DNA of 64,000 nt from Solirubrum koreensis. Lineage in GTDB: Bacteria; Bacteroidota; Bacteroidia; Cytophagales; Hymenobacteraceae. The position numbers were made by a program, and so were the translations under genes. This document shows, in pieces, positions 28,001 through 36,587 of the stretch (position 1 is the stretch's first letter; each line of letters starts with the position of its first letter). Under the pieces are notes generated by a model, which was not told where the DNA came from, made no database searches, and saw only the letters and a list, made by a program, of their open reading frames with translations. The stretch is taken from the NCBI RefSeq assembly GCF_039541855.1, contig NZ_BAABHA010000001.1, forward strand, positions 62,001 to 126,000, in the 5' to 3' direction.

Positions 28001-28123
28001 CTAGGATTCGCAGCGCATCACCAGCCAGGCCACCACCGCTACCGCCGCCAGAGAGCTTACCCGCAGCACGAAAAATACCCAGGCGGGCAGCTCGGGTTTT
28101 TGGGGCGGTTGAGACAGAGACAT
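28001..28123 (-). CDS. Tiny single-span membrane protein downstream of pfkB
   Basis: A 40-codon frame encoding a Pro-rich head (MSLSQPPQKPELP), one clear transmembrane segment (about residues 13-36, WVFFVLRV then AAVAVVAWLV) and a short tail ending CES. It starts 46 bases after the pfkB stop on the same strand, so co-transcription is likely. The compact hydrophobic profile argues for a real gene, but no homologue is recognised. Confidence 0.5.
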   Translation of the reverse strand: MSLSQPPQKPELPAWVFFVLRVSSLAAVAVVAWLVMRCES

Positions 28124-28169
28124 AGCGCGGGAGTTGATGGGTATAGGCGAAAAGAGGGACGGGCTGGGG

Positions 28170-29120
28170 CTAAGCGGCTACCGCCGGCATGGTTTGAAGC
28201 AGCCAGTGGTAAAGCTTGTCCACGTCGGCCTTCTTGAAAAGCTCGGTGCCGGGGTTCATGGTGGCGGCCGTACCGCAGGCCACGCCCAGTCGCACTGTTT
28301 CGCGCACCGAAAGGCCCGTCGACAGGCCATACACCAGTCCGGCCACCATGCTGTCGCCGGCGCCCACGGTGCTGCGCTTGCGCACGGCAGGCGCGGGAAT
28401 ATGGTCAACTAGGTCGCGGGTAACCACGCATGCTCCCTGGGGGCCGAGTGAGGTCACCACGATTTCGCATTTCCCTTCGTGCACCAGGCGCCGTGCCATA
28501 TCGGCCACGGCGTCGTTGTCCAGCTCCTCGACGCCGGCCATTTTGCTGAGTTCCCCCACGTTGGGTTTGGCCAGGTACACGCCCTCGGCCAGGGCCTGGT
28601 GCAGGGCCGGCCCTGAAGTATCGACGACTACTTTAATGCTCAGCTCCTTAGCGGCCCGAATGATGCGTACCACCAGTTCTGGCTCGACGCCGGGCGGCAG
28701 GCTGCCGCTGATAACCAGGTATTCGGGCTTTTCCGGCAGGCTGCGCAGGCTTTCAAGCACCTGCTGCTGCTCGTCGGGTGTGAGCGGTGAGCCAGGCATG
28801 CCAAAGCGGTACTGCTGCCCGTTTGAAGCATCAACGACGATGAAGTTTTCGCGGGTGCGGGCGGCCACGGGCACCGCCTGCTGTTGGATGTGCTCCTGTT
28901 CGAGCAGTTCCAGCAAAAGCGTACCCGAGGGGCCGCCCACCGGAAACACCGCCACCGAGTCGGCCCCCAGGCGCCTGAGCCCCCGCGACACGTTAATGCC
29001 CCCGCCGCCGGGCTCGAACTTGGGCGCGGCGCACCGCAGCTTGTGGTCGGGAATAATCTGGTCGGCGGTGGTGCTTTTGTCGACGGTCGGGTTCAGGGTG
29101 AGCGTTACGATACGCGGCAT
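28170..29120 (-). CDS. pfkB: 6-phosphofructokinase II (PfkB family)
   Basis: A 316-residue sugar kinase of the ribokinase superfamily that most resembles E. coli Pfk-2, phosphorylating fructose-6-phosphate to fructose-1,6-bisphosphate. Visible landmarks are PGGGGINVSRGLRRLG (37-52), QYRFGMPG (103-110), ISGSLPPGV (137-145), KPNVGEL (185-191), SLGPQGA (224-230) and the catalytic anion-hole motif STVGAGDSMVAG (250-261) with base Asp256. GVACGTAATMNPGT near the C-terminus is also Pfk-2-like. A 1-phosphofructokinase or tagatose-6-phosphate kinase activity cannot be excluded from sequence. A 40-codon membrane ORF follows. No sugar transporter is adjacent. Confidence 0.9.
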   Translation of the reverse strand: MPRIVTLTLNPTVDKSTTADQIIPDHKLRCAAPKFEPGGGGINVSRGLRRLGADSVAVFPVGGPSGTLLLELLEQEHIQQQAVPVAARTRENFIVVDASNGQQYRFGMPGSPLTPDEQQQVLESLRSLPEKPEYLVISGSLPPGVEPELVVRIIRAAKELSIKVVVDTSGPALHQALAEGVYLAKPNVGELSKMAGVEELDNDAVADMARRLVHEGKCEIVVTSLGPQGACVVTRDLVDHIPAPAVRKRSTVGAGDSMVAGLVYGLSTGLSVRETVRLGVACGTAATMNPGTELFKKADVDKLYHWLLQTMPAVAA

Positions 29121-29329
29121 ACGAGTGGGTATTAGAAGCGGTACAATTGGCCGTGGAGCGGGCTAGGTTTCAGCGTGTACCCGCCATGAGCGGTTTGGTT
29201 ACGCCGAGCTGCTACACGAGAACGGCTAACAGGTTATTATTTAGATTTTTGTGTTATAAATACGGATGCAATATGCAGCGGAAACGCTGTATATTTAAGT
29301 ACACCGTTACGGCCGGGGGCCACGCGACT

Positions 29330-29470
29330 ATGGAAACCACCAAGCACTCCACCGAAAGCCTGAAGTACCGCCTTTCGCACCCCTCGTGGTGGGTGTACAT
29401 GCTTACCATTCCCGGCGTTTACCTGCTGTACTGCGTGCTGTACTGGTCGGGCGTGCTTTCGGGCCGTTAA
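29330..29470 (+). CDS. Small single-span membrane protein
   Basis: A 46-residue protein (start at 29330). It has a polar head, then SWWVYMLTIPGVYLLYCVLYW as one transmembrane segment and a short GVLSGR tail. The longer frame from 29147 is rejected because residues before this Met look non-coding and run through an AT-rich stretch (29225-29305) likely to hold the promoter. I do not recognise the family. Confidence 0.6.
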   Translation: METTKHSTESLKYRLSHPSWWVYMLTIPGVYLLYCVLYWSGVLSGR

Positions 29471-29534
29471 GGGCGCCGCTTTCCGTATAAATGGGAACCC
29501 ACGGGCGCGTTGGTTTACGTGCGTCTGTTGGGAG

Positions 29535-30110
29535 TCACGCCGTGCCCGTCTGCTGGTTCTGCGGTTGCGCAGCGGTGGCGTATCGGTCTATTTCCTGCAA
29601 CGAAACCCGGTCGCCGTGCTGCTGCACATAGCTGTGCGCCAGTGTAACGTAGCGCAGCTGGGCTTCTTCCGATGACGCTGGTGTGCTGCTGCCGGGCGTG
29701 TTTTCGCCGTACATGTGGTGGGGCCAGCGCGGCCCGAAATTGCGTACGGCCAAGTACATGACTTTGGCCAGGCCCAGGGCTATGCCGCCGGCCAGGCAGG
29801 CGTGGTAAAACATCTGGTGAACATCCTGCCAGGGCCGTACGCGGGCGTTGCAGGCCACGTTGTGAATAATGAAGGCGTGAGCATAGCTAGCCGTAAAGGG
29901 CGAGCCGAACAGCGTCCAGAGGGCATGGGGAATACTGCTGGCGTCCACGAGGCTGCCAGCGGGCGCGGTCCAGCGAATACCGGTTACCTCCACGAAAAGA
30001 AAGTCGTTGAGGAGTTTCGCTGTGGGGTTCGGGGTGTTGACATCGGTAATAAACTCCAGCTCCGGAGTCCCTAGAAATTTCCCGGCGTGGTCGTGGCTAG
30101 GGAATGGCAT
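29535..30110 (-). CDS. DUF1353-family protein
   Basis: A 191-residue cytoplasmic protein whose central part matches the DUF1353 pattern: VDASSIPHALWTLFGSP (about 54-70), then a SYAHAFIIHNVAC stretch where family members have an LHD/YLY segment, then WQDVHQMFYHACLAGGI. Homologues appear in phages and in free bacterial genomes, with no established function. Here the pattern's Asp-rich metal-like positions are only partly kept. A Ser/Pro/Gln-rich C-terminal tail (about 140-191) is extra. It is divergent from the DUF72 gene across an AT-rich spacer. Confidence 0.72.
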   Translation of the reverse strand: MPFPSHDHAGKFLGTPELEFITDVNTPNPTAKLLNDFLFVEVTGIRWTAPAGSLVDASSIPHALWTLFGSPFTASYAHAFIIHNVACNARVRPWQDVHQMFYHACLAGGIALGLAKVMYLAVRNFGPRWPHHMYGENTPGSSTPASSEEAQLRYVTLAHSYVQQHGDRVSLQEIDRYATAAQPQNQQTGTA

Positions 30111-30366
30111 AGCGAAGAGGATTAGCTGGGTAAGGATGAAAAACAGCGAATAAGCCTGGGAAAAAAGCGAGAGGGAAGTGGTACGGGAAAAATTAAACGC
30201 TGTTCAACAATAGTAACATTTTGCTATATAAGTAATGCTTTTTATTTGGGTGCCCGGCCGGCTTATACGGCGGTGCTAACTACCGGAGGAAGCCGCCGCT
30301 GCGGTAGCCTTCGTACCTCCCGCGCGCTTTTGCGTACAGCCGCTGTCAGCAAGCTCCGCTCTACGC
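30111..30366. promoter_or_regulatory. AT-rich divergent promoter region
   Basis: The spacer between the divergent DUF1353 and DUF72 genes. Bases 30185-30250 are strikingly AT-rich (including TAACATTTTGCTATATAAG) against a GC-rich background, as expected for a promoter. The sequence is close to but not an exact TAnnTTTG match, so the polarity is not assigned. Confidence 0.4.
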
Positions 30367-31095
30367 ATGAATACCCCCCGCATTGGCTGTTCCGGCTTCC
30401 ACTACCGCGACTGGAAAGGCGTGTTTTACCCGCCCGAATTGCCTCCGCGCAAGTGGTTTGGGTACTACTGCACGCAGTTTAATGCCTTGGAGCTGAACGT
30501 TACCTTTTACAAGATGCCCGAGCTAAGGGCTTTCGAAAACTGGTACGAGCAGAGCCCCGAGGGCTTTCGGTTCGCGGTGAAAGCGCCGCGCATCGTTACG
30601 CATTACAAGAAGTTCAGCCCCGAAGCGGCGCCCGTACTGGCCGATTTTTACGGGTTGGTGCGCGAAGGCCTGCGCGAGAAGGTGGGGCCAATACTGTTTC
30701 AGCTGCCGCCCAAAGCAGCTTACACCGAGGAGCTGTTTGGCCGCATCCTCGGGCATCTCGACCCCAGCTTTTCGAACGCGCTGGAATTCCGGCACCCCAG
30801 CTGGTGGGAAGGAGAAGTATTACGCACCCTTGCGCAGCACAACATCAGCTTTGTGGGCCAGAGCCACCCCCTGCCGCTCCCCGACGATGTAGTAACGACC
30901 AATAGTCTGCTCTACTACCGCCTGCACGGCGTGCCGGAACTGTACAAATCGAGCTACAGCGCGGAATATCTGACGCAGCTGGCCGCCGATGTGCAGGCCG
31001 CGCCGGGCGTAAAAGAAGCGTACGTGTTCTTTAATAATGGCATTGGGGGCGCCGGCGTGCTCAATGCGCAGGCCCTGCAACGCTTGCTGCGCTAG
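30367..31095 (+). CDS. DUF72 domain protein, paralogue 1
   Basis: A 242-residue TIM-barrel protein of the DUF72 (YecE) family. Family marks are IGCSGFHYRDWKGVFYP (6-22), LELNVTFYKMP, FAVKAPRIVTHYKKF, FQLPPKAAYTEELFGRIL, LEFRHPSWW and YYRLHGVPELY, ending with YVFFNNGIGGAG. The family's biochemical role is unproven; a link to metal-dependent DNA or sugar chemistry has been suggested only from the fold. A second copy of the same length lies at 34029, about 3 kb downstream on the same strand. It appears monocistronic. Confidence 0.93.
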   Translation: MNTPRIGCSGFHYRDWKGVFYPPELPPRKWFGYYCTQFNALELNVTFYKMPELRAFENWYEQSPEGFRFAVKAPRIVTHYKKFSPEAAPVLADFYGLVREGLREKVGPILFQLPPKAAYTEELFGRILGHLDPSFSNALEFRHPSWWEGEVLRTLAQHNISFVGQSHPLPLPDDVVTTNSLLYYRLHGVPELYKSSYSAEYLTQLAADVQAAPGVKEAYVFFNNGIGGAGVLNAQALQRLLR

Positions 31096-31223
31096 GTACC
31101 TGTTGGTTTTTGCTGAGCGTGCCGAAAAAAGTTGTCACCAGGCAAGCCTCGCTAACGCTTCGTTGGCCGAGCCGGCTAGTTGGGTGCGTGGGTAATGCGG
31201 GCTGCTGCTTTGGCATTGGTATG

Positions 31224-31913
31224 CTACAGCAGCAGGCCAATTTTAAAGCCGGCCGGCAGGTACACACCCCGTTGGCCATAGTCGAGGAGGCCGGCGCGGT
31301 AACGGCTTTCGGGCAGCTCCGAGCGAAAACTGCTGTAGCGGTAGCCCAGCCCAATATAGAAATCGAAGGTAATAGGCGTGGCTTCCAGCAAGTCCTGAAA
31401 GCCCAGCACCGCCGACGCGCCCACGCGGGTAATGTCCTCGGTGTAAGGAACCGGAACCAAGGCGTAGTAAGTAAGGCCGAAACCATCGGGCCGCTCCACC
31501 CAGGTATCCTGCACAAAACTCATGGAGAAGCGCTGGTAACTTGGTCCATAGCCCATATACAAGCCCCGCAGCTGCGCATCGGCCACGGAGCTTAGGTACA
31601 CGCGGTGCAGCAGTTCGGCGCCATAGCCGTGCACCTGCTCGTTCTGCCGGCTAACGTTGGCGGCGGTAATGTCGAGCACGCGGCCGTTGTAGTACTGCCC
31701 GGTGAGGCCCACACTGTGCCGGGGGTAGCCCGCAAAGCTTTTCTCGATTTCCAGGTGGTAGCCGCGGGCCAGCAGCGGAAAAGCGTTCAATTTAACCACC
31801 AGTTGCCGCGGCCGCCGCTCCACCGCCGGTGCCGATTGAGCCCAGGCGCGCGGAATCTGGCTCAGCAGAATTCCTGCGGCCAAGGCTACTACACGGCGCG
31901 TTACTGGCCTCAT
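31224..31913 (-). CDS. Probable outer-membrane beta-barrel protein, unknown function
   Basis: A 229-residue protein with a signal peptide (1-25, ending RAWAQ) and an alternating polar/hydrophobic pattern of beta-strands rich in Tyr and Gly (YHLEIEKSFAG, HSVGLTGQYYNG, YIGLGYRYSSF). It ends GFKIGLLL, compatible with a small barrel. It starts 29 bases after the stop of the LVIVD lipoprotein gene at 31943 and is probably the third gene of that operon. No specific family is recognised. Confidence 0.68.
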   Translation of the reverse strand: MRPVTRRVVALAAGILLSQIPRAWAQSAPAVERRPRQLVVKLNAFPLLARGYHLEIEKSFAGYPRHSVGLTGQYYNGRVLDITAANVSRQNEQVHGYGAELLHRVYLSSVADAQLRGLYMGYGPSYQRFSMSFVQDTWVERPDGFGLTYYALVPVPYTEDITRVGASAVLGFQDLLEATPITFDFYIGLGYRYSSFRSELPESRYRAGLLDYGQRGVYLPAGFKIGLLL

Positions 31914-31942
31914 GCGAAAGAAACGATGCGGAATAAAACCAC

Positions 31943-32704
31943 TTAGCGCGGCGTAATGGGCAATAAGCTGAGCTGCGTAAGGGTGCCGGCTGTGTAGCGG
32001 TACTGGTACAGGCCCGCCGACCCGATTACAAATAAACGGCCCCGGTCGGGAATCACATCGTAGGCTTCGATGCGGTGATGCTCGCGCTGGGTAAGCAGGG
32101 GCGTGCGGCGGGCATCAAACACCTTCAGGCCGTCGTCGCACACAAACAGCGAGGCACTGTCGATGCCCAGGCCGTAGGGCTTCGTGAGCGGGTAAACCTG
32201 GGCGAGGCGGGGCTGGCTGAGGTTGGTGAGGTCGATTACTTGCAGCTGGTTCATGCCACCGCCGCAGGTGCGGCCGGCCCGCAACGTGAGGTAGGCGTAG
32301 CGGTCGGCTACCACCACCGGGTCGCAGCTTACCACGTGCTCGTAGTACGCCACCTGCCGCGGAACCAGGGGTACAGATGCGTCGAATATGAACATGCCCC
32401 GCTGGGTACCAATAAACAGATAAGGCGGCTTGGGGAATATCGTTTCAATGCCCACGCCCAAGGCAGCCCGGCCGGCGGCCACGGGGTTGTTGGGGTCGGC
32501 GAGGTTAAACACGCGCAAACTCTGGCCGTCGACAGTATAGAGCGTGTTATTCATCACGGCGAAGCGGGCCATGGAGCCAGCCTTGCCGGTGTCGGCTCCC
32601 GCCGATATGGGGCTGGCCGAATCGGCGGAGGTTTCGCAGGCTGCTAACGGCAGCAATAGCAGAAGCGGCAGCGCGTAGCGGCGCAGGAAAGCAGGTACAA
32701 TCAT
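31943..32704 (-). CDS. LVIVD-repeat lipoprotein, long form
   Basis: A 253-residue lipoprotein: signal with lipobox LAAC (Cys23), Ser/Ala-rich linker, then beta-propeller-like blades typical of LVIVD repeat proteins (LRVFNLADPNNPVAAG, FIFDASVPLVPRQVA, QVIDLTNLSQPRLA, KVFDARRTPLLTQ). Each blade pairs a hydrophobic strand with an Asp-x-x-x-Pro turn. Such proteins are abundant at the Bacteroidota cell surface, with no assigned activity. It starts 4 bases after the stop of the upstream LVIVD gene, so the two are an operon and probably act together. Confidence 0.85.
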   Translation of the reverse strand: MIVPAFLRRYALPLLLLLPLAACETSADSASPISAGADTGKAGSMARFAVMNNTLYTVDGQSLRVFNLADPNNPVAAGRAALGVGIETIFPKPPYLFIGTQRGMFIFDASVPLVPRQVAYYEHVVSCDPVVVADRYAYLTLRAGRTCGGGMNQLQVIDLTNLSQPRLAQVYPLTKPYGLGIDSASLFVCDDGLKVFDARRTPLLTQREHHRIEAYDVIPDRGRLFVIGSAGLYQYRYTAGTLTQLSLLPITPR

Positions 32705-32708
32705 GGCG

Positions 32709-33236
32709 CTAGTCTACTTTTTGCCAGCCCACCACTACGGCGTCGGCGGGGCGGTTTTCGGGGCGGTATTCCTCTATCACGTCGGCCTGCTCGGGCGGCG
32801 CCAGCTCGGGAAATGCGCGGCGTACGCGGCTGCTCACGCGCACGGCGGACGGGTCGCTCACGTCGAGGGTTACAAGGTCCTCGGCGTTATCGGCATACAG
32901 CAGGTTGCCGCGCATGGAAACGTCGAGGTTGCCGGGAATGCGCAGGAAACCTACGTTGCGCGGCTGGGCAGGGTCGGTGTTGTCGATGATGTGCACGCCC
33001 TCGTACCGCTCGTTAATGTACACGTATGGGCCCTTGATGAAGATTTTGCCGGTGTTGTGCAGGTCGCGGGCCGCCACCAGCGCCACCGACTGCTCCAACG
33101 CGGAGCGCGACATAAGCAGCGGCCGGTACCTGGGCAGCGGCACTTGTTCGGGCTCTACTCTGAACTGATACCAACACCCGGATAGCCCCGTGAGGAGCAT
33201 ACTCGAGATAAGGAGTAATGCGTAGCGGTTCGGCAT
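32709..33236 (-). CDS. LVIVD-repeat lipoprotein, short form
   Basis: A 175-residue lipoprotein (start 33236, MPNRYALLLISSMLL; an alternative ATG six codons upstream at 33254 gives a less regular signal). The lipobox is GLSGC. The mature part has one to two LVIVD-type blades (YINERYEGVHIIDNTDPAQPRNVG, VTLDVSDPSAVRV) and a polar C-terminus. It is the first gene of a three-gene operon with the longer LVIVD protein (4-base gap) and a possible barrel protein. No promoter element was recognised upstream. Confidence 0.82.
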   Translation of the reverse strand: MPNRYALLLISSMLLTGLSGCWYQFRVEPEQVPLPRYRPLLMSRSALEQSVALVAARDLHNTGKIFIKGPYVYINERYEGVHIIDNTDPAQPRNVGFLRIPGNLDVSMRGNLLYADNAEDLVTLDVSDPSAVRVSSRVRRAFPELAPPEQADVIEEYRPENRPADAVVVGWQKVD

Positions 33237-33317
33237 AAAAAGCAGGTTAGGCATGTAGTGCAGCGGCTCAAACAGGAGCCTGCAGCCGGAAAAACGGTTG
33301 CATGCCTGCCCGCAAAT

Positions 33318-33890
33318 TTATGCCACTGCTCCGGCGGGTTGCGGACTGAGCTTCTGCAGCAGCCGGCACAGCATGTGGTAGATTTCCAGTAAACTCTCTT
33401 GCTCCACAATGCCCGTTTCCTTGGTGAAAATGAGGTGTAGATTAGGGTCGGTTTCGTCGTCGGCTGGGGCAAGGGTCAGGCGGCATTCCTGGTACTTGAT
33501 GAGCGTGTTGCGCACCACGGAATCAGCCAGCAGGTCGCGGAGCAGCTCGGGGTCGTTGGTTTTTACCATGAATACCGGGTCGAGGTCGGGGAGGCCCAGT
33601 TCCACGTCTTCCATGCCCACGAGCTTGCCCAATTCGTGAATCCAGTCCTGCTCGTGCAAGGCAAAACGAAGCGGCAGGTTACCGGGCACCAGCGCCGTGA
33701 GGGCCGTATAGGCATAACCGCTTTCAAAGCCGCCGCCGGGGTCTATGTCGAGGTCGAGGCGAAAGTTATACCCGCCCTGATGCAACAGCGCCGAGTACTC
33801 CAGGGGAGCACCGTCTTGGGTCATGTCGGTGGTTACCTGCTGCCACAGGTCGGTTTCGGTATCGGCCGTAAAAACGCGGGTAGTTTCCAT
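33318..33890 (-). CDS. Cytoplasmic protein of unknown function
   Basis: A 190-residue acidic protein without signal or membrane segments. The start at 33890 (METTRVFTADTETDLW) is chosen over 33929 because the extra residues look random. A mixed alpha/beta pattern with WIHELGKLVGMEDVELG in the middle and a helical C-terminus (ESLLEIYHMLCRLLQKL) is visible. I do not recognise a family. It is divergent from the second DUF72 gene, 138 bases apart. Confidence 0.65.
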   Translation of the reverse strand: METTRVFTADTETDLWQQVTTDMTQDGAPLEYSALLHQGGYNFRLDLDIDPGGGFESGYAYTALTALVPGNLPLRFALHEQDWIHELGKLVGMEDVELGLPDLDPVFMVKTNDPELLRDLLADSVVRNTLIKYQECRLTLAPADDETDPNLHLIFTKETGIVEQESLLEIYHMLCRLLQKLSPQPAGAVA

Positions 33891-34028
33891 GGAGTCGAGG
33901 GTCGGATATGCCCTGCTAGAACGGGCCAAGCTGCTATCCGGTTGGGCTTAGCTCCGGTGGCGCAACGCGTAGGCTCACATTTTCGGGTTGGGCTGCGTAG
34001 AGCCGCAAGTACCACTCGTTTCTGCACG

Positions 34029-34757
34029 ATGCCCGTTTACCATATCGGCTGCTCTGGTTACCACTACCGCCACTGGCGCGGCGTGTTTTACCCCGAAAAG
34101 CTGCCCATGCGGCGCTGGTTTGAGTACTACGCCGAGCACTTTCGGACCCTGGAGCTAAACGTAACTTTCTACCGTTTTCCGCAGCTTTCCTTTCTGCAAA
34201 ATTGGTACGACACGAGCCCTGCCGATTTCGTGTTTTCGGTAAAAGCGCCCCGGCTAATAACCCACTACAGACAGTTTAACGAAGTGGGCGGATTGCTCAC
34301 CGACTTTTACAATACCGTGCAGGAGGGCTTGCGCGAGAAGTTGGGCCCGGTGCTGTTTCAGCTGCCGCCGCGCACCGTTTACACACCCGAGCGGCTCGCG
34401 CGTATCCTCGAGTGCCTCAATCCGAGCTTTGCTAACGTGCTGGAGTTTCGGCATCCTAGTTGGTGGCAGCCGCCCGTGTACGCTGCTCTGGCCGACCGGG
34501 GCGTAAGCTTTTGCGGGCAAAGCCACCCCGAACTGCCCGATGCGATAGTAGCCAACACGCCGGTGCTCTATTACCGCCTACACGGCGTGCCGGCGCTGTA
34601 CCACTCGCCTTACGCGCCCGCCTTTCTGCAGCAGGTGAAAGCACAAATAGAAGCTGCATCCACTGTGAAGCAGGCGTACCTGTATTTCAACAACGACATC
34701 GGCGGCTCCGCCATCGGCGACGCGCGGCAGATGCTGGCGCTGATAAACACTGGCTGA
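34029..34757 (+). CDS. DUF72 domain protein, paralogue 2
   Basis: A 242-residue DUF72 (YecE) protein, the same length as the copy at 30367 and, by eye, more than half identical: IGCSGYHYRHWRGVFYP, LELNVTFYRFP, FSVKAPRLITHYRQF, FQLPPRTVYTPERLARIL, LEFRHPSWW and FNNDIGGSA. The start at 34029 matches that of paralogue 1; an open frame extends upstream to 33636 but lacks similarity. The two copies flank the LVIVD operon. Confidence 0.93.
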   Translation: MPVYHIGCSGYHYRHWRGVFYPEKLPMRRWFEYYAEHFRTLELNVTFYRFPQLSFLQNWYDTSPADFVFSVKAPRLITHYRQFNEVGGLLTDFYNTVQEGLREKLGPVLFQLPPRTVYTPERLARILECLNPSFANVLEFRHPSWWQPPVYAALADRGVSFCGQSHPELPDAIVANTPVLYYRLHGVPALYHSPYAPAFLQQVKAQIEAASTVKQAYLYFNNDIGGSAIGDARQMLALINTG

Positions 34758-35107
34758 ATCAGGAAAATAATGCGGCTTCATACTGAGGTATTACCTGCAC
34801 AAGGTTTCGCCAGAACGCTCGTGTGTTTTGGGTAATTGAATATAATTATAACAAGTGACTTGCTGATGTTTTTGCCTTAACCTAATTGCACGTCATATTG
34901 TTAATATTCGGCGTTAATATTTATAAAAAATTGATTTACTGGGTGTAAACAATTGGTTTAAGTGGTTGCATACCTAGGATAGGCGCAACCCAAAGCGCCG
35001 ATTTGCGGTAAGGCTTCAGTCTGGGTATTTGTACCCTGTGAATGTCGCTCATGCAACCGTTGCTCGTGCACCCAGGCTTCTTAACTCCGTCTCGCGTGTT
35101 ATTGCCC
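34758..35107. promoter_or_regulatory. AT-rich promoter region of the multidrug efflux operon
   Basis: About 350 bases. Bases 34830-34960 are far more AT-rich than the genes around them (for example AATATAATTATAAC and TTAATATTTATAAAAAATTG), marking the likely control region of the tolC-adaptor-RND operon. No adjacent TetR or MarR gene is present and no exact TAnnTTTG was found. Confidence 0.45.
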
Positions 35108-36454
35108 ATGCCAGTAAGGGCTGGGTGGTGTTTGGCGTTGCTGCTGTTTTGGAGCCTGGCCGCCAGCGCCCAAACGCCGCCCGCTACCGTGCCACCCGGC
35201 GGCACGTTTACTTTGGAGCAGTGCCTGCAGTATGCCGTACGCAACCAGCCGGTGCTGCGGCAAGCGCGCCTCGACCAAGAAGTAAACGAGGCCGACATCC
35301 GCATCGGGCTTTCGGATTGGCTGCCGCAGGTGGGGGTTACGGCCGATGCGCAACACTTCTTTCAGTTGCCCTTCACGGTATTCCCAAACGCCGAAGGGGT
35401 AAGTACGCCGCGGCAAATCGGGCTGAAAAACACATCTACCATCAGCCTCAACGGCACCCAGGCTCTGTTCAATAACGACGTGTGGCTGGCCCTGCGTACG
35501 GCGCGGCCTTCCCGGCGCTTTTACCAGCAGAACACCGCCGTAGTGCAAACCAACGTGGTGGCCAACGTAAGCAAGGCGTTTTTCGACGTGCTGCTCTCGC
35601 AGCGGCAGTTTCAGGTATTCGAGGCCGACATTGTGCGCCTGCAGCGCAGCCTGAAGGATGCCAAAGCGCGCTACGATGCCGGCGTGGTGGATAAAATCGA
35701 CTACAAGCAGGCCGAAATTGCCCTCAACAACTCCCTGGCCGCCCGCAAGCAGGCCCTCGAAAGCGTAAATGCGAAATCTGCCTATCTCAAACAGCTCATG
35801 GGCTTGCCCGGTGAACAGCCGCTGGGCCTGCAGTACGATACGCTGCGCCTGGAGCGTGACGCCGTTGTAGACACCGCCGCTGCGCTCGACGCCACCAACC
35901 GCATCGAGTACCAGCAGCTGCAAACCGAGAAGGCACTGCAAGCGGCCCAAATCAGCTATTACCAGTACGGTTTCCTGCCCGAGCTGTCGGCCTTCGGAAC
36001 TTACAACTCGGTGTACCAAAACAACCGGCTGGCCGACCTTTACAGCCGTCGGTTTCCCAGCTCGTTTGCCGGTTTGCAGCTGGCTTTGCCCATTTTTCAG
36101 GGTACGCGCCGGCTGCAAAACCTGCGCCGCGCCCGCCTGCTCGATACCCGCCTCGACGAAAGCCTGACAGCGGTGCGCAACCAGATCAACACCGAGTTTC
36201 AGCAGGCCCTGGCTACCTACAAAGGCTATTACGCCGATTACCAACTGGGCAAACGCAACCTGGCCCTGGCGCGCGAAGTGAACGACGTGGTGTACCTGCA
36301 ATACCGCGAGGGTGTGAAGCCCTACCTCGACGTGATTGTGGCGCAAACCACGCTGCGCACCGCCGAGCTGAATTACTACGTGGCCCTGTTCCAGGTACTG
36401 ACCAGCAAAGTGGATCTGCTGCGGGCCCGGGGCAACCTGCCCACCAACTACTAA
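35108..36454 (+). CDS. TolC-family outer-membrane efflux protein
   Basis: A 448-residue outer-membrane factor. The start at 35108 opens a regular signal peptide (MPVRAGWCLALLLFW, ending AASAQ); the frame extends 22 codons further upstream without improving it. Two OEP repeats (about 35-235 and 245-445) are visible as long helical stretches, with conserved GLQLALPIF-type and NLALAREVNDVVYLQYREG segments. It forms the trimeric tunnel for the RND pump encoded next. The adaptor start lies 128 bases downstream, with a palindromic repeat in the gap. Confidence 0.92.
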   Translation: MPVRAGWCLALLLFWSLAASAQTPPATVPPGGTFTLEQCLQYAVRNQPVLRQARLDQEVNEADIRIGLSDWLPQVGVTADAQHFFQLPFTVFPNAEGVSTPRQIGLKNTSTISLNGTQALFNNDVWLALRTARPSRRFYQQNTAVVQTNVVANVSKAFFDVLLSQRQFQVFEADIVRLQRSLKDAKARYDAGVVDKIDYKQAEIALNNSLAARKQALESVNAKSAYLKQLMGLPGEQPLGLQYDTLRLERDAVVDTAAALDATNRIEYQQLQTEKALQAAQISYYQYGFLPELSAFGTYNSVYQNNRLADLYSRRFPSSFAGLQLALPIFQGTRRLQNLRRARLLDTRLDESLTAVRNQINTEFQQALATYKGYYADYQLGKRNLALAREVNDVVYLQYREGVKPYLDVIVAQTTLRTAELNYYVALFQVLTSKVDLLRARGNLPTNY

Positions 36455-36489
36455 GCCGCTACCCGATGTATACTTCCTCACTCGCGTCC

Positions 36490-36587
36490 GTCATCCTGAG
36501 CTGGCGAAGGTCCTTGCCGCCGTCGAACGACTATCGTGTTAACGACTCATGCTTCGAAGGAAAGGTCCTGCGCCAGCTCCGGATGAC
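36490..36587. repeat. Palindromic intergenic repeat (REP/MITE-like)
   Basis: The ends GTCATCCTGAGCTGGCG (36490-36506) and CGCCAGCTCCGGATGAC (36571-36587) are complementary at 16 of 17 positions, with further partial pairing around AAGGTCCT inside. Sequences of the form GTCATCCTGAGC...GCGAAGGWCCTT are familiar as dispersed palindromes in many genomes including Hymenobacter relatives (recollection, not searched). The right arm's GGATGAC contains the start codon of the downstream adaptor gene (ATG at 36583). Confidence 0.72.
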
